Assembly: GCA_021734905.1 (NCBI GenBank)
Contig: JAIPIB010000001.1
Coordinates: 124,001 to 188,000 of the forward strand
DNA length: 64,000 nucleotides
Reading direction: 5' to 3'
DNA from: Minisyncoccota bacterium
GTDB lineage: Bacteria > Patescibacteria > Paceibacteria > UBA9973 > UBA918
Numbering within the stretch: position 1 is the first letter of the stretch; each line of letters begins with the position of its first letter. Shown here in pieces: positions 34,942 through 44,101 of the stretch. A program made the translations under genes and the position numbers. The notes beneath the pieces were generated by a model. That model was not told the origin of the DNA and did no database searches. It saw nothing but the letters and a program-made list of their open reading frames with translations.

Positions 34942-35010
34942 ATCCAAGAGGTGGCTCACGACAAAAACTCCCTCGAGGGAGTTTTTTAGTGCCACCCCAG
35001 AAAGCAAACT
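34942..35010 (+). repeat. 69-nt direct repeat, copy B
   Basis: This is identical to copy A except for one base and lies 178 nt downstream. It again carries the acceptor-end GGTGGC, the terminator-like hairpin and GTGCCACC. Confidence 0.85.
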
Positions 35011-35156
35011 ACTTTACTTCCACTCGAGGTCCACCTTGCTCTAAAAGTCCTTGATAGGTGCAATTTTTTGAGGGGATGGATGGATTTGTTGCTTCATAAC
35101 ATATTGGCGACAGTGGCTTTCATTATTATCAAAATGGAGCTATACTCAGCTCCATA

Positions 35157-36737
35157 ATGGCAAAAAACCAACATCTGCTTCCATATGCAGCACGTCCTGA
35201 TTTTAGGGTGGGGCGCGCTGAAGAGCTTACCGGAAGAGATAGGCGTCTATACCGATTCCTTGAGATTCTTCCTGGTGCTGCGTCTTGGTTCTCTCTTGTT
35301 GGTATGGTTCTTGCGTCTATATACGCACCATTTTTTGCGGCATATTTTATTATTGCCTTTGCTGTATTTTGGGTATTGAAGACTGCATTTTTGTCGTACC
35401 ATTTAAGGCACAATTGGAAGCGCCTCAAGCATCACATGACAATCGATTGGAAGGTCATGATAGAACGCTTTGAGTGTGGACATTTATACCAGCTAATTAT
35501 TTTGCCTTTTTACAACGAGCCGGAGGAAGTCATTGATGCATCACTCAAAGCTCTTAGTGAGGTAAATTACGACAGGAAGAGTATGATCATCGTCCTTGCA
35601 CGGGAAGAGCGAGCAGGTGAAGCGTCTCGTCTTGTGGCAGAAAATATGAAAGCAAAATGGGCAGCGACTTTTGGCGGGTTTCATGTTTCATCACATCCGG
35701 CAGATATTCCTGGAGAGATTGCAGGGAAGGGTTCCAATGCAACGTGGGCAGCAGAAGAGGCTCGGAAACATATCCTTGACCCTCATGGTATACGATATAA
35801 CCATACTCTGGTTTCTATTTTTGATATTGATACCGTTGTTTACCCAGAGTACTTCAATTGTCTTGTTTGGCATTTTATGACGGCGCCACGGCCGCTCAAA
35901 AGTTCATTTCAGCCGGTACCTATTTTTAATAACAATATGTGGGAGGCGTCTGCTCTTGCTCGAGTTGTTGCCATGTCGAGTACATTTTGGGAGATGGTGC
36001 AACAGGAGCGACCAGAACGTATGGCGACATTTTCATCACACTCAGTAAGTTTTCAAGCATTGTATGAGGTTGGGTATTGGCAGACAAACATGGTGAGCGA
36101 AGACTCTCGTATTTATTGGAATCTTCTTATTGCAAATAATGGAGAGTACGATGTGATACCTCTATCGTACCCTGTATCAATGGATGCAAATGTCGGTAAA
36201 ACTTTTTTTGGTACCATCAAAAATATTTACAAGCAGCATCGACGATGGACTTATGGAGTCGAGAATTTTGTCTATGTTGTGTATCACTTCACAAAAAATA
36301 AGACGATACCACGCGGGAGACGTATTCGAATTGCTCTCCAACAAGCAGAAGGATATTGGTCGATGGTGACGAACCCAATTATGCTTATAATTTTGGGCTG
36401 GGCGCCAATATTTTTTGGAGGACGGGTATTTCACGAGACGGTGCTTTCATACAATTTGCCCATTGTCGTTCGCGACCTCCTCATTGTAGCTATGTTTGGT
36501 CTTGTCATTTCCTCAATTATTTCATTAACACTTATTCCTGAAAGGCCTGGAAACAAGAGTAGGTTCCTGTACGTAGTTATGGCGTTACAATGGGTACTTG
36601 TTCCAGTTACTATGGTCATTTTTAGTGCCATTCCAGGACTTGATGCCCAAACGCGACTGATGCTTGGTAAGTATATGGGCTTTTGGGTCACTCCGAAACA
36701 CCGAGATGGTCCAGTACAGATTTTAGAAAAGGTATAA
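35157..36737 (+). CDS. Membrane glycosyltransferase family 2 (cellulose-synthase-like)
   Basis: This 526-residue protein has two N-terminal helices (about 43-85), a cytosolic GT-A domain (QLIILPFYNEPEEVIDASLK; FDIDTVVYPEYF with the DxD; SEDSRIYWNL) and the processivity motif QHRRW (KQHRRWTYG). Three or four C-terminal helices follow (TNPIMLIILGWAPIFFGG and later). This is the layout of processive or lipid-linked beta-glycosyltransferases; the polymer made is unknown. TATACT (35141-35146) ends 10 nt before ATG 35157. The gene ends 4 nt before the PEGA gene and leads a run with PEGA-pheS-pheT. Confidence 0.88.
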   Translation: MAKNQHLLPYAARPDFRVGRAEELTGRDRRLYRFLEILPGAASWFSLVGMVLASIYAPFFAAYFIIAFAVFWVLKTAFLSYHLRHNWKRLKHHMTIDWKVMIERFECGHLYQLIILPFYNEPEEVIDASLKALSEVNYDRKSMIIVLAREERAGEASRLVAENMKAKWAATFGGFHVSSHPADIPGEIAGKGSNATWAAEEARKHILDPHGIRYNHTLVSIFDIDTVVYPEYFNCLVWHFMTAPRPLKSSFQPVPIFNNNMWEASALARVVAMSSTFWEMVQQERPERMATFSSHSVSFQALYEVGYWQTNMVSEDSRIYWNLLIANNGEYDVIPLSYPVSMDANVGKTFFGTIKNIYKQHRRWTYGVENFVYVVYHFTKNKTIPRGRRIRIALQQAEGYWSMVTNPIMLIILGWAPIFFGGRVFHETVLSYNLPIVVRDLLIVAMFGLVISSIISLTLIPERPGNKSRFLYVVMALQWVLVPVTMVIFSAIPGLDAQTRLMLGKYMGFWVTPKHRDGPVQILEKV

Positions 36738-36741
36738 TATT

Positions 36742-37908
36742 ATGCTACCCTTGAGTGATATGGATTCACAGATACAGGTAAAACCTTTGCCATATAAGAC
36801 TCGACAAAAGACATTCGGGCTTTTGTTTTTGGTATTTATTGTCGCTATACCTTTTTTGTATTTATATGCAACAGGATATCGATTTGATTTAGATAAACCA
36901 GCAAATTTTGTAAGTACAGGCGGAATGTATATAGCTGTCGATAGGACAGGAGCTGAAATTTATATTGACGGAGAACTTGTTCGAGAAACGAGAGCTTTTC
37001 GAAAGGCATTTTATGCACAAAGTCTTGATCAGGGAACACATCGTGTTCATGTGCAGAAGGAAGGAAGTCATACGTGGGTAAAAGAGCTGTACGTATCAAA
37101 GCATCTTGTTACAGAAGCTGAAGCGTTCAATTTACCACTTGTACCAAAGGTGCGCGTTATATCAAAATGGTTGACGGCAACAGGTACAGCAATAATCAGT
37201 ACACCTTTGACACAGGCCTCATCTACAAATAATGTTCTTGCAACAACAACGAAGAATACTGTTAAATTTACACAGAACGATGAGTACCGTACATTGCTCA
37301 CTAATTTTGGGACTACGACGAGTACGTCGACGAAGAAAGAAACTATAGTGGAATCCATCAAAGATATTATGCTGGGAACCACTTCCGTAGCTGCATCTGA
37401 AGAAGGGCAGAGTACGACTACTGTTATTTCGAGTGGTGTAAAACTTTTTAAGCAAGGAGATGAATTGTTTGCGAGATGGGTTGGGTCGTTTGAACAGATG
37501 CCATATTATTTCTGTGCACCTGACTTTCTTCCTTATTCAACATCATCGATCGATGATAGTCTGATGATTGACGAAGAAATAGATATTATTGATAACAATA
37601 TCTCTGTTGATGGAGAGATTACTATGCACCCAGTACAATCAGTACCAGCGAATATAGAATGTGATCCAATAATTCGTATTGATAATCAGTCACAGGATAT
37701 CCGCGAGTTTAACTTCTTTCCTGGAAGTACCGATCTGGTTGTTGTTGCTTTGGCAAACGGTATTTATGTTGTAGAGATTGATGATCGTTCATGGCAAAAT
37801 GCGCAACCGCTCATCCTTGGAGATAATCTGCGTATGTATATTGAGAATGGGAACATTTATGTGTACGATGGGGAACTAATATATCAGGTATTTATGCAAC
37901 AGACATAA
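36742..37908 (+). CDS. PEGA-domain membrane-anchored protein
   Basis: This 388-residue protein has a short cytosolic N-terminus, one helix (TFGLLFLVFIVAIPFLYLYA) and an extracytosolic PEGA domain (about 60-135: GGMYIAVDRTGAEIYIDGEL, QSLDQGTHRVHVQKEGS). A Ser/Thr-rich linker and a C-terminal beta region (SQDIREFNFFPGSTDLVVVA, VVEIDDRSWQ) resembling half of a propeller follow. PEGA domains are found in surface-layer-linked proteins. GGTATAAT (36731-36738) overlaps the stop of the upstream gene; if it is used, the start would be ATG 36760 rather than 36742. The gene is 2 nt upstream of pheS. Confidence 0.75.
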   Translation: MLPLSDMDSQIQVKPLPYKTRQKTFGLLFLVFIVAIPFLYLYATGYRFDLDKPANFVSTGGMYIAVDRTGAEIYIDGELVRETRAFRKAFYAQSLDQGTHRVHVQKEGSHTWVKELYVSKHLVTEAEAFNLPLVPKVRVISKWLTATGTAIISTPLTQASSTNNVLATTTKNTVKFTQNDEYRTLLTNFGTTTSTSTKKETIVESIKDIMLGTTSVAASEEGQSTTTVISSGVKLFKQGDELFARWVGSFEQMPYYFCAPDFLPYSTSSIDDSLMIDEEIDIIDNNISVDGEITMHPVQSVPANIECDPIIRIDNQSQDIREFNFFPGSTDLVVVALANGIYVVEIDDRSWQNAQPLILGDNLRMYIENGNIYVYDGELIYQVFMQQT

Positions 37909-37910
37909 TT

Positions 37911-38636
37911 ATGATTGAACCACAGCAAGGCCACAAACATCCTTTAAGCCATATGATTGCAGAAATCAATGTTATTTTTGCTGACATAGGCTTTGTTTTT
38001 GCTGAAGGTCCAGAGGCTGAGCGCGAGCATTACAATTTTGACCGTCTCAATGTTCCGAAATATCATACGTCTCGTGATATGCAGGATACTTTTTGGTTTA
38101 AGAATAAAGACGTCGCTGCGCCGACAGTTCTTCGTACTCAAACTTCTCCTGTACAAGCACGATACTCAGAATCACACATGCCGCCCATTCGAGTTATTGT
38201 ACCAGGAAAGGTTTTTCGCAATGAGGCGACTGACGCGACACATGAAGCACAGTTCTACCAACTGGAAGGACTCTTTATTGATCGAGGAGTGCACGTTGGT
38301 CATTTGAAGGGGGTGATTGAATATTTTTTCTCGAAATTTTTTAAGGGCGATGTTGAGGTTAGGTTCCGTCCAAGTTATTTTCCCTTTGTGGAGCCTGGAT
38401 TTGAAGTTGATATGCGACTCAACTCCGGAAACTCAAAACTTGTCGGTCGATGGATTGAAGTGATGGGAGCTGGTATGGTACATCCGAATGTACTCAGTAG
38501 TTCAGGAATTGATCCGAAAGTATATTCAGGGTATGCATTTGGTATAGGAATCGATCGTCTTGGTTTTATGAAATATGAATTTGATGATATCCGAAGTCTT
38601 TATAATGGCGACCTCCGCTTTATTAATCAATTTTAA
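37911..38636 (+). CDS. pheS: Phenylalanyl-tRNA synthetase alpha subunit, N-terminally short
   Basis: This 241-residue class II catalytic subunit has motif 2 (IRVIVPGKVFRNEATDATHEAQFYQLEG), the phenylalanine-binding FRPSYFPFVEPGFEVDM region, and motif 3 (YAFGIGIDRLGFMKYEFDDI). It begins right at GHKHPLSHMI, where the catalytic core of longer PheS starts, so the about 80-100 residue coiled-coil that contacts the tRNA is missing. No in-frame upstream extension exists because the PEGA gene ends 2 nt before. The pheT gene follows after 2 nt. Confidence 0.95.
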   Translation: MIEPQQGHKHPLSHMIAEINVIFADIGFVFAEGPEAEREHYNFDRLNVPKYHTSRDMQDTFWFKNKDVAAPTVLRTQTSPVQARYSESHMPPIRVIVPGKVFRNEATDATHEAQFYQLEGLFIDRGVHVGHLKGVIEYFFSKFFKGDVEVRFRPSYFPFVEPGFEVDMRLNSGNSKLVGRWIEVMGAGMVHPNVLSSSGIDPKVYSGYAFGIGIDRLGFMKYEFDDIRSLYNGDLRFINQF

Positions 38637-38638
38637 GT

Positions 38639-40567
38639 ATGAAAGTTGTCTACGATTGGCTTAAAGAATATGTAGGGGAGGAGATTCCCTCAGTTGAGAA
38701 ACTTGGTGAACTTTTTACATTTCATGCGTTCGAAATTGATGGTATAGAAACTATTTCTGGACAAAGCGTTATTGATGTTAAGGTCCTTCCAGACCGCTCG
38801 AGTGATTGTCTTTCCCATCGAGGTATTGCATTTGAGTTAGGGGCACTTATTAAAAAGTCCCTCACTAAGGATATTTTACGTGGCGAAGTTTCTCTTACAC
38901 CAATTACTAAAAAGGTTACGGTTACTTTAGAGAGTCCAGAGAATTGCCGACGCTTCAGTGCGGCACTTATTACTGATGTTACCGTAAAAGACTCACCTAC
39001 TTGGCTTAAAGAACGACTTGAAACGCTTGGACAACGCTCTATTAATAACGTTGTTGACGCAACAAATTACGTTATGCTCGCACTCGGGCAACCGCTCCAT
39101 GCATATGATGCCGAAAAATTTCCTCACCAGAGGGATGTTTGGAATTTTGGTGTGCGTATGTCTCATGAAGATGAAGAAGTAACCACACTTTCCAACGAAA
39201 CGTACACCCTCACGGAGGGGGGTGTCCAACTCATCACCGACGCAGCATCAGATACTGCTGTTGGTATTGCGGGTATTAAGGGAGGTAAGTATGCAGAAAT
39301 AGATGCTAAGACAACAGCAATAATTCTTGAAGCTGCGAATTTTAATCCGCAAGTAACGCGAAAAGGAGCTCAGGCAATTAAATTACAGACCGACGCCTCA
39401 AAACGTTTTGAAAATGATATTTCGCCAGAACTTATTCCGTATGCACTCAAGGAAATAACAGCACTTGTTTTGGAAATTGCTGGAGGAACTCTTGATGGAT
39501 TTGTTGATGAGTATCCATGTCCAGTATATAACCCAAAAGTTACCGTAACGCTTGCACAGATTAATGGATTGCTTGGGGTAAATTTAACTCCTGGTATAGT
39601 TGAGGATATTTTTACCCGGCTTGGATTTTCTTTTATTGCAGTTGATGGGAGTTGGGAGGTTGTTGCTCCGTTTGAACGAACAGACATCACTATTCCTGAG
39701 GATTTAATTGCAGAAGTTGGGCGTATATACGGCTATGAACACACTGTTTCTGTTTTACCCAAGAAACAGCCATTGACTGAATATAATTCGCGGCACTACT
39801 ACTCCGAAAAGATTAGAGGAATACTTATTTCGGAAGGTTTTTCTGAGGTGATTACGTCGTCATTTAGAAATAAGGATGATATAGAACTTCAAAATGCTCT
39901 CGCAAGCGATAAGCGATATCTTCGTAGTCAACTTGGTAACAATATTCGCGAGGCGCTGGATCGTAATATGCCAAACATCGATCTTTTGGGAATCCAGTGT
40001 ATGCAAGTGTTTGAGATTGGGACTGTGTTCCAAAGAACTGAAGACAAGAGTGATGTTACTGAACATGTTTCTCTTGCCTTGGGGGTTAGGCTGAAACAGC
40101 AGGGAAGTTCTCCAAAAGATGACATCCGTCTCCGTGAGGTACTTAAAAAGATCGAAGAGGTTTTAGGCATTGAGGTTGAAGCAACTGTTGCTGGAGGTAT
40201 CCTTGAGTGTGATTTTACAAAACTTGTATCGAAGTTACCAACGCCAACTGCATACGACGAGTATGTCCCCGATAACTCGACGCTTTTTGCTGCGTACTCG
40301 ACATATCCGTTTGTATCGAGAGACATCGCTCTCTGGGTACCAGAAGAAATCCAGATTGAGGAAGTTGAATCATTGATTAAAGAACATGCAGGAGTACTTC
40401 TCACTAGAGTCACACTTTTTGATCAGTTCGCAAAAGAGGGGAAGGTTTCGTACGCATTTAGGTTAATCTTCCAGTCGTTTGAAAAGACACTTACTGACGA
40501 AGAGGTTGGTGTGATTATGGAAAAAATCTCGAAAGAGGCAGAGAATCGAGGATTCGTCGTTCGGTAG
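38639..40567 (+). CDS. pheT: Phenylalanyl-tRNA synthetase beta subunit, short form
   Basis: This 642-residue subunit pairs with PheS. It starts MKVVYDWLKEYVGEEIPS and goes straight to the B3/4 editing domain (RRFSAALITDVTVKDSPTWL, INNVVDATNYVMLALGQPLH, GIKGGKYAEI), then the B5 domain (TVTLAQINGLLGV ... IPEDLIAEVGRIYGYE), the pseudo-catalytic domain, and the C-terminal anticodon-binding FDX-ACB domain (YPFVSRDIALWVPE ... SYAFRLIFQSFEKTLTDEEV). The EMAP-like tRNA-binding domain (about 150 residues) present in E. coli PheT is absent. Together with the shortened PheS this is a minimal PheRS. Confidence 0.95.
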   Translation: MKVVYDWLKEYVGEEIPSVEKLGELFTFHAFEIDGIETISGQSVIDVKVLPDRSSDCLSHRGIAFELGALIKKSLTKDILRGEVSLTPITKKVTVTLESPENCRRFSAALITDVTVKDSPTWLKERLETLGQRSINNVVDATNYVMLALGQPLHAYDAEKFPHQRDVWNFGVRMSHEDEEVTTLSNETYTLTEGGVQLITDAASDTAVGIAGIKGGKYAEIDAKTTAIILEAANFNPQVTRKGAQAIKLQTDASKRFENDISPELIPYALKEITALVLEIAGGTLDGFVDEYPCPVYNPKVTVTLAQINGLLGVNLTPGIVEDIFTRLGFSFIAVDGSWEVVAPFERTDITIPEDLIAEVGRIYGYEHTVSVLPKKQPLTEYNSRHYYSEKIRGILISEGFSEVITSSFRNKDDIELQNALASDKRYLRSQLGNNIREALDRNMPNIDLLGIQCMQVFEIGTVFQRTEDKSDVTEHVSLALGVRLKQQGSSPKDDIRLREVLKKIEEVLGIEVEATVAGGILECDFTKLVSKLPTPTAYDEYVPDNSTLFAAYSTYPFVSRDIALWVPEEIQIEEVESLIKEHAGVLLTRVTLFDQFAKEGKVSYAFRLIFQSFEKTLTDEEVGVIMEKISKEAENRGFVVR

Positions 40568-40631
40568 GGAAAATATACGATTTCTTCTATTTTTTGTACC
40601 CAAATATACGATACTTTTACCAATTTTCCAC

Positions 40632-40660
40632 GAGACAAAACGGCTCAAATTTGCTATACT
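40632..40660 (+). promoter_or_regulatory. gyrB promoter
   Basis: GAGACA (40632-40637), 17 nt, TATACT (40655-40660). The leader is about 65 nt and contains a small hairpin TGAGC-CTTGGT-GCTCA followed by TTTTG. Confidence 0.5.
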
Positions 40661-40729
40661 ATCCTTATTGAGCCTTGGTGCTCATTTTGTTTATATTGTA
40701 CACACTACCGCTCGTAACAAAACTTTAGC

Positions 40730-42847
40730 ATGGCAAAGAAAGAAGACAAAAAATCAACGAAAAAAGGTTCATATAGTGCTGATTCTATCCAGGTGCTTGA
40801 AGGTCTTGAACCGGTGCGAAAGCGCCCTGGGATGTATATCGGAACAACTGGCCCCGACGGACTACACCATCTTGTGTGGGAAGTTTTTGACAACTCGAGG
40901 GATGAGGCAATGGGTGGTTTTGCAAACCGTGTGGAGGTCGCCCTACTTCCAGGAAATTATATTCGCGTGGTTGATAACGGACGAGGTATTCCCGTTGATA
41001 TGCACAAGCAGACAAAGGTCTCAGCACTTGAGACAATCATGACGACACTTCACGCAGGAGGAAAATTTGGTGGAGAAGGCTACAAAGTTTCTGGAGGACT
41101 TCATGGTGTAGGTGTATCTGTTGTGAATGCGCTTTCGACACATGTTATCGCTGAAATTCATCGTGATGGTGGATACTTCATGCAGGAGTACACCATTGGT
41201 AAACCGCGGACAAAGGTTAAGAAAGTTGGACCATCAAAACTTCAGGGTACAGTTATAACATTCAGCGCAGATGGTACTATTTTTCCTGAAATAGAATATG
41301 ACTTTAAACGAATTGTGTCTCACCTGAGACAGCAGGCATATCTTGTGAGAGGGATGAAGATTTCTGTTATCGATGCGCGCCACATTGGAGGAGAAACTGA
41401 AATGTCGGAGAAAGAAGTTCAGAAATTTATTGAGAGTGTTCAGGGGAAACAGTACCTTTCCGACAATCACTTTGAGGTTCCTCATGAACATTTCTATTTT
41501 GAAGGAGGACTTAAATCACTCGTTGCCTTTAATAACCAGTATCAAAAACCAACGCACAGCAATATTTTCTATGTTGAAAAACAAGATTATGATTCAGCAG
41601 TACTTTCAGTTGAAGTAGCACTTCAATACGTTGATGACATAACCCCCCGTATTAGTGCTTTCGCAAATAACATCTACAACCCAGAACATGGTACGCATGT
41701 TACTGGTTTTAAGACGGCGCTGACTCGGACTCTTAATAACTACGCAAAGAAAAATAACTTTTTCTCAGTAAAAGATAAAGATACAGGATTTACTGGAGAT
41801 GATGTTCTTGAGGGGATTACCGCTGTCGTGTCAGTAAAGATGCCGGAGATTCAATTTGAAGGTCAAACAAAATCCAAGCTTGGATCAGTAGAAGCGCGAA
41901 GCGCTGTGGAGAGTGTCTTTGGTGATGCTTTTAACGAATACCTCGAAGAAAACCCTGATGATGCAAAATCAATCATTAACAAAGTGATCATTGCTGTAAA
42001 GGCTCGAAAAGCAGCCAAAGCAGCTAAAGATTCAGTCTTAAGAAAGGGAGCGCTTGAAGGGATGACACTTCCCGGCAAGCTTGCAGACTGTCAATCAAAG
42101 AGTGCTGAAGAATCTGAAATATTTATTGTGGAGGGAGATTCTGCTGGTGGATCAGCAAAAATGGGGCGTGATCGTCGAACACAGGCGATTTTGCCACTTC
42201 GAGGTAAGATTCTCAATGTTGAGCGAGCTCGTCTCGATCGCATGCTTGCTTCAGAACAGGTAAAGAATCTCGTTGTTGCACTTGGTACAGCAATTGGAGA
42301 TGTTTTTGATCTTTCAAAACTTCGTTACCACAAAATAATTATCGCAACTGACGCTGATGTTGATGGTGCGCACATTCGTACACTTCTTCTAACACTCTTC
42401 TACAGATACTTTAGACCAATTATTGATGGTGGATATTTGTACATTGCTCAACCACCACTCTATAAAATCAGTAAAGGAAAGGCTGTAATGTATGCGTACA
42501 CCGATGAAGAAAAAGTTAAGTTTCTCGGTGCGGACGCAGTAGTAATCGAGAGTGATGAGCCAGAATCAGAAGGTGATTCTTCAGAGAGCGGTGATGAAGA
42601 AGTTAAGGAAGAAGTTGCAGGGAAGTCACAGAAGGTTCGAATCCAAAGATATAAGGGTCTTGGAGAAATGAATGCAGAAGAGCTATGGGAAACTACGATG
42701 AATCCAGAACATCGCGTTCTGAAGCAGGTGTCTGTTGTAGATGGATTCGAAGCAGATAGGGTATTTGATATTCTTATGGGAACAGATGTTTCAAGTAGGA
42801 AATCATTTATTCAGTCCAATGCACACATGGCAAATCTTGATGTGTAG
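40730..42847 (+). CDS. gyrB: DNA gyrase subunit B
   Basis: This 705-residue ATPase subunit belongs to the type II topoisomerase. The GHKL ATPase has VFDNSRDEAMGGFANR, VVDNGRGIPVD and GGKFGGEGYKVSGGLHGVGV. The transducer domain is followed by the TOPRIM domain EGDSAGGSAKMGRDRRTQAI and the metal-binding DADVDGAHIRTLLLTLFYR. The C-terminal QRYKGLGEMNAEELWETTMN is typical. A short acidic insertion (about 610-640) before it is unusual. ParE is the alternative, but the GRDRRTQAILPLRGKI context and length favour GyrB. It is followed by a strong terminator; gyrA is not in the window. Confidence 0.94.
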   Translation: MAKKEDKKSTKKGSYSADSIQVLEGLEPVRKRPGMYIGTTGPDGLHHLVWEVFDNSRDEAMGGFANRVEVALLPGNYIRVVDNGRGIPVDMHKQTKVSALETIMTTLHAGGKFGGEGYKVSGGLHGVGVSVVNALSTHVIAEIHRDGGYFMQEYTIGKPRTKVKKVGPSKLQGTVITFSADGTIFPEIEYDFKRIVSHLRQQAYLVRGMKISVIDARHIGGETEMSEKEVQKFIESVQGKQYLSDNHFEVPHEHFYFEGGLKSLVAFNNQYQKPTHSNIFYVEKQDYDSAVLSVEVALQYVDDITPRISAFANNIYNPEHGTHVTGFKTALTRTLNNYAKKNNFFSVKDKDTGFTGDDVLEGITAVVSVKMPEIQFEGQTKSKLGSVEARSAVESVFGDAFNEYLEENPDDAKSIINKVIIAVKARKAAKAAKDSVLRKGALEGMTLPGKLADCQSKSAEESEIFIVEGDSAGGSAKMGRDRRTQAILPLRGKILNVERARLDRMLASEQVKNLVVALGTAIGDVFDLSKLRYHKIIIATDADVDGAHIRTLLLTLFYRYFRPIIDGGYLYIAQPPLYKISKGKAVMYAYTDEEKVKFLGADAVVIESDEPESEGDSSESGDEEVKEEVAGKSQKVRIQRYKGLGEMNAEELWETTMNPEHRVLKQVSVVDGFEADRVFDILMGTDVSSRKSFIQSNAHMANLDV

Positions 42848-42857
42848 AGTATTCAAA

Positions 42858-42903
42858 TAAAACAAAAAACCACGTGCCGAGCGGCACGTGGTTTTTTGTT
42901 TTA
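42858..42903. terminator. Bidirectional terminator between gyrB and the minus-strand gene
   Basis: A 22-bp stem with core AACCACGTGCCG / CGGCACGTGGTT is flanked by A and T tracts on both sides. Confidence 0.92.
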
Positions 42904-42911
42904 GAGTAACG

Positions 42912-43961
42912 TTAGTCTTGCAGTGCAACATGCCACACAGACATATTGTTATTTTTGTTTACGTCTTGTGAAGAATAAACCGTTGTTGGAATTCTAACGA
43001 AATCTTTTTTCACACTGTCATCAATGGTAAAGCCAAGCGTAAATTCAACATGTTCCTGTGGCTTGAGTGCTACTTGTGGATCTGATTTATAGATGCCACC
43101 ACCAGGGAGTACTATGCTAAAAGTCCACGTTGAAGATGTCTTTGTTCCAATATTACGAATATCAAATTTAATTGCATTTTTAAGATCGTAATTATAGGTA
43201 GGTGTGTAAACAAATACGTTATTTTTGAGAATACCACTCCCAATCATTTTAACCTGTAAATCGGAGTATCCGTTTGGATTTGATTGCGGGTAAATTATTT
43301 TTTGTGTAAATACAGGAGTGGTTGCTGCCGGCTTTTGTACCGCAACTACTGCAGCTTCTGGTTCCATAATTTCTCCTTCAGGAATAGTGACGGTAGTCTC
43401 GTCAGTAGTTAGTTTTGTATCTAATTCCTCCATAGCAAGAGATTCACCTGTAGGTATTGCAGCGTTTACAACGGTTACTTTTGTCTCACCAGTAACTGTT
43501 GTGCTGCCAACTTCGTTCGTAAATCTGACTTTGAGTGGAATGTCACTGAATCTGAGTTCATCAGAATTAACACTGAGAAAAAGTCCATTCACCGTTGAGG
43601 GAAGGGAAAGGACATCAGTACAACTTACCGGCACAAGATCACCCTCAGCACTTCGAACAAGGAGATCTACTCCGTTGGTGCAGGTGTAGCTGAAATGATA
43701 TTCACCTGGTTCTTTAAGATCAGTCCATGTCACTTGGAATGATTCATCAGAGTTAACAACTGATTTCTCTGTAGAGAGTGAAAAATCCTCTGATGGCCGA
43801 TACTGTGAAATGTTCTGCGCTATAGACGCGAGTGAAGAAAAAGCATGAGGCGCACGCTTAATACCCTCTGCAGCAAGCCACACAAGAAAGAAAATTGTGG
43901 TAAGAAAACCAATAATCGCAATGATCTTGATTGCTGGCTCACGTAATTGTGATGTTTTCAT
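42912..43961 (-). CDS. Membrane-anchored exported protein with CARDB-like C-terminal domain
   Basis: This 349-residue protein starts from ATG 43961. A single N-terminal helix (IKIIAIIGFLTTIFFLVWLA) is followed by an extracytosolic beta domain with two cysteines (SYTCTNGVDLL, PVSCTDVL), a Thr/Val-rich linker and a C-terminal domain. That last domain has DLKNAIKFDIRNIGTKTSST, GGIYKSDPQVALKPQEHVEF and DVNKNNNMSVW, as in CARDB/DUF11-type adhesive domains. The start is fixed by a good promoter: -35 TTGACA, 17 nt, -10 TAGTAT, then 7 nt to ATG 43961. It is divergent from the sortase gene. Confidence 0.72.
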   Translation of the reverse strand: MKTSQLREPAIKIIAIIGFLTTIFFLVWLAAEGIKRAPHAFSSLASIAQNISQYRPSEDFSLSTEKSVVNSDESFQVTWTDLKEPGEYHFSYTCTNGVDLLVRSAEGDLVPVSCTDVLSLPSTVNGLFLSVNSDELRFSDIPLKVRFTNEVGSTTVTGETKVTVVNAAIPTGESLAMEELDTKLTTDETTVTIPEGEIMEPEAAVVAVQKPAATTPVFTQKIIYPQSNPNGYSDLQVKMIGSGILKNNVFVYTPTYNYDLKNAIKFDIRNIGTKTSSTWTFSIVLPGGGIYKSDPQVALKPQEHVEFTLGFTIDDSVKKDFVRIPTTVYSSQDVNKNNNMSVWHVALQD

Positions 43962-43968
43962 ACGCGGC

Positions 43969-43997
43969 ATACTACAATGCATTTTTTATACTGTCAA
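43969..43997 (-). promoter_or_regulatory. Sigma70 promoter giving a leaderless mRNA
   Basis: On the minus strand TTGACA (43992-43997), a 17-nt spacer and TAGTAT (43969-43974) place the transcription start on ATG 43961. This is one of the few leaderless genes here with a perfect -35 box. Confidence 0.7.
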
Positions 43998-44050
43998 TAG
44001 TTTCATATTCCTAAAAGAGGGGTAGTATTCATAGAGGCTAAAACAACTAC

Positions 44051-44078
44051 TTGACAAAATTGAGAAATGGGGTACTAT
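44051..44078 (+). promoter_or_regulatory. Sortase gene promoter
   Basis: TTGACA (44051-44056), 16 nt, GGTACTAT (44071-44078); the leader to ATG 44102 is about 17 nt without a clear Shine-Dalgarno. Confidence 0.65.
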
Positions 44079-44101
44079 TTAAAGCTAAATTACTGAGCAA
44101 T

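Larger units (their letters stand above)
34577..35156. other. 580-nt gene-free region of tRNA-derived repeats and hairpins
   Basis: No credible coding frame is seen. The region holds a structured element shared with 56.1 kb (34681-34749), a tRNA-Thr 3'-end fragment (34753-34778), two 69-nt direct repeats each with a terminator hairpin, an inverted T-arm-like fragment around 34843-34856, the hairpin GTCGC-TTCT-GCGAC (34869-34881) and, near its end, the promoter of the glycosyltransferase gene (TATACT 35141-35146). It looks like an integration or recombination scar beside the tRNA. Confidence 0.6.

Noticed and set aside
34836..35054. 72-codon open frame in the tRNA-adjacent region
   Set aside because: It reads through the direct repeat, the terminator hairpin and the tRNA fragment, and has no ribosome binding site or -10 box at coding distance.
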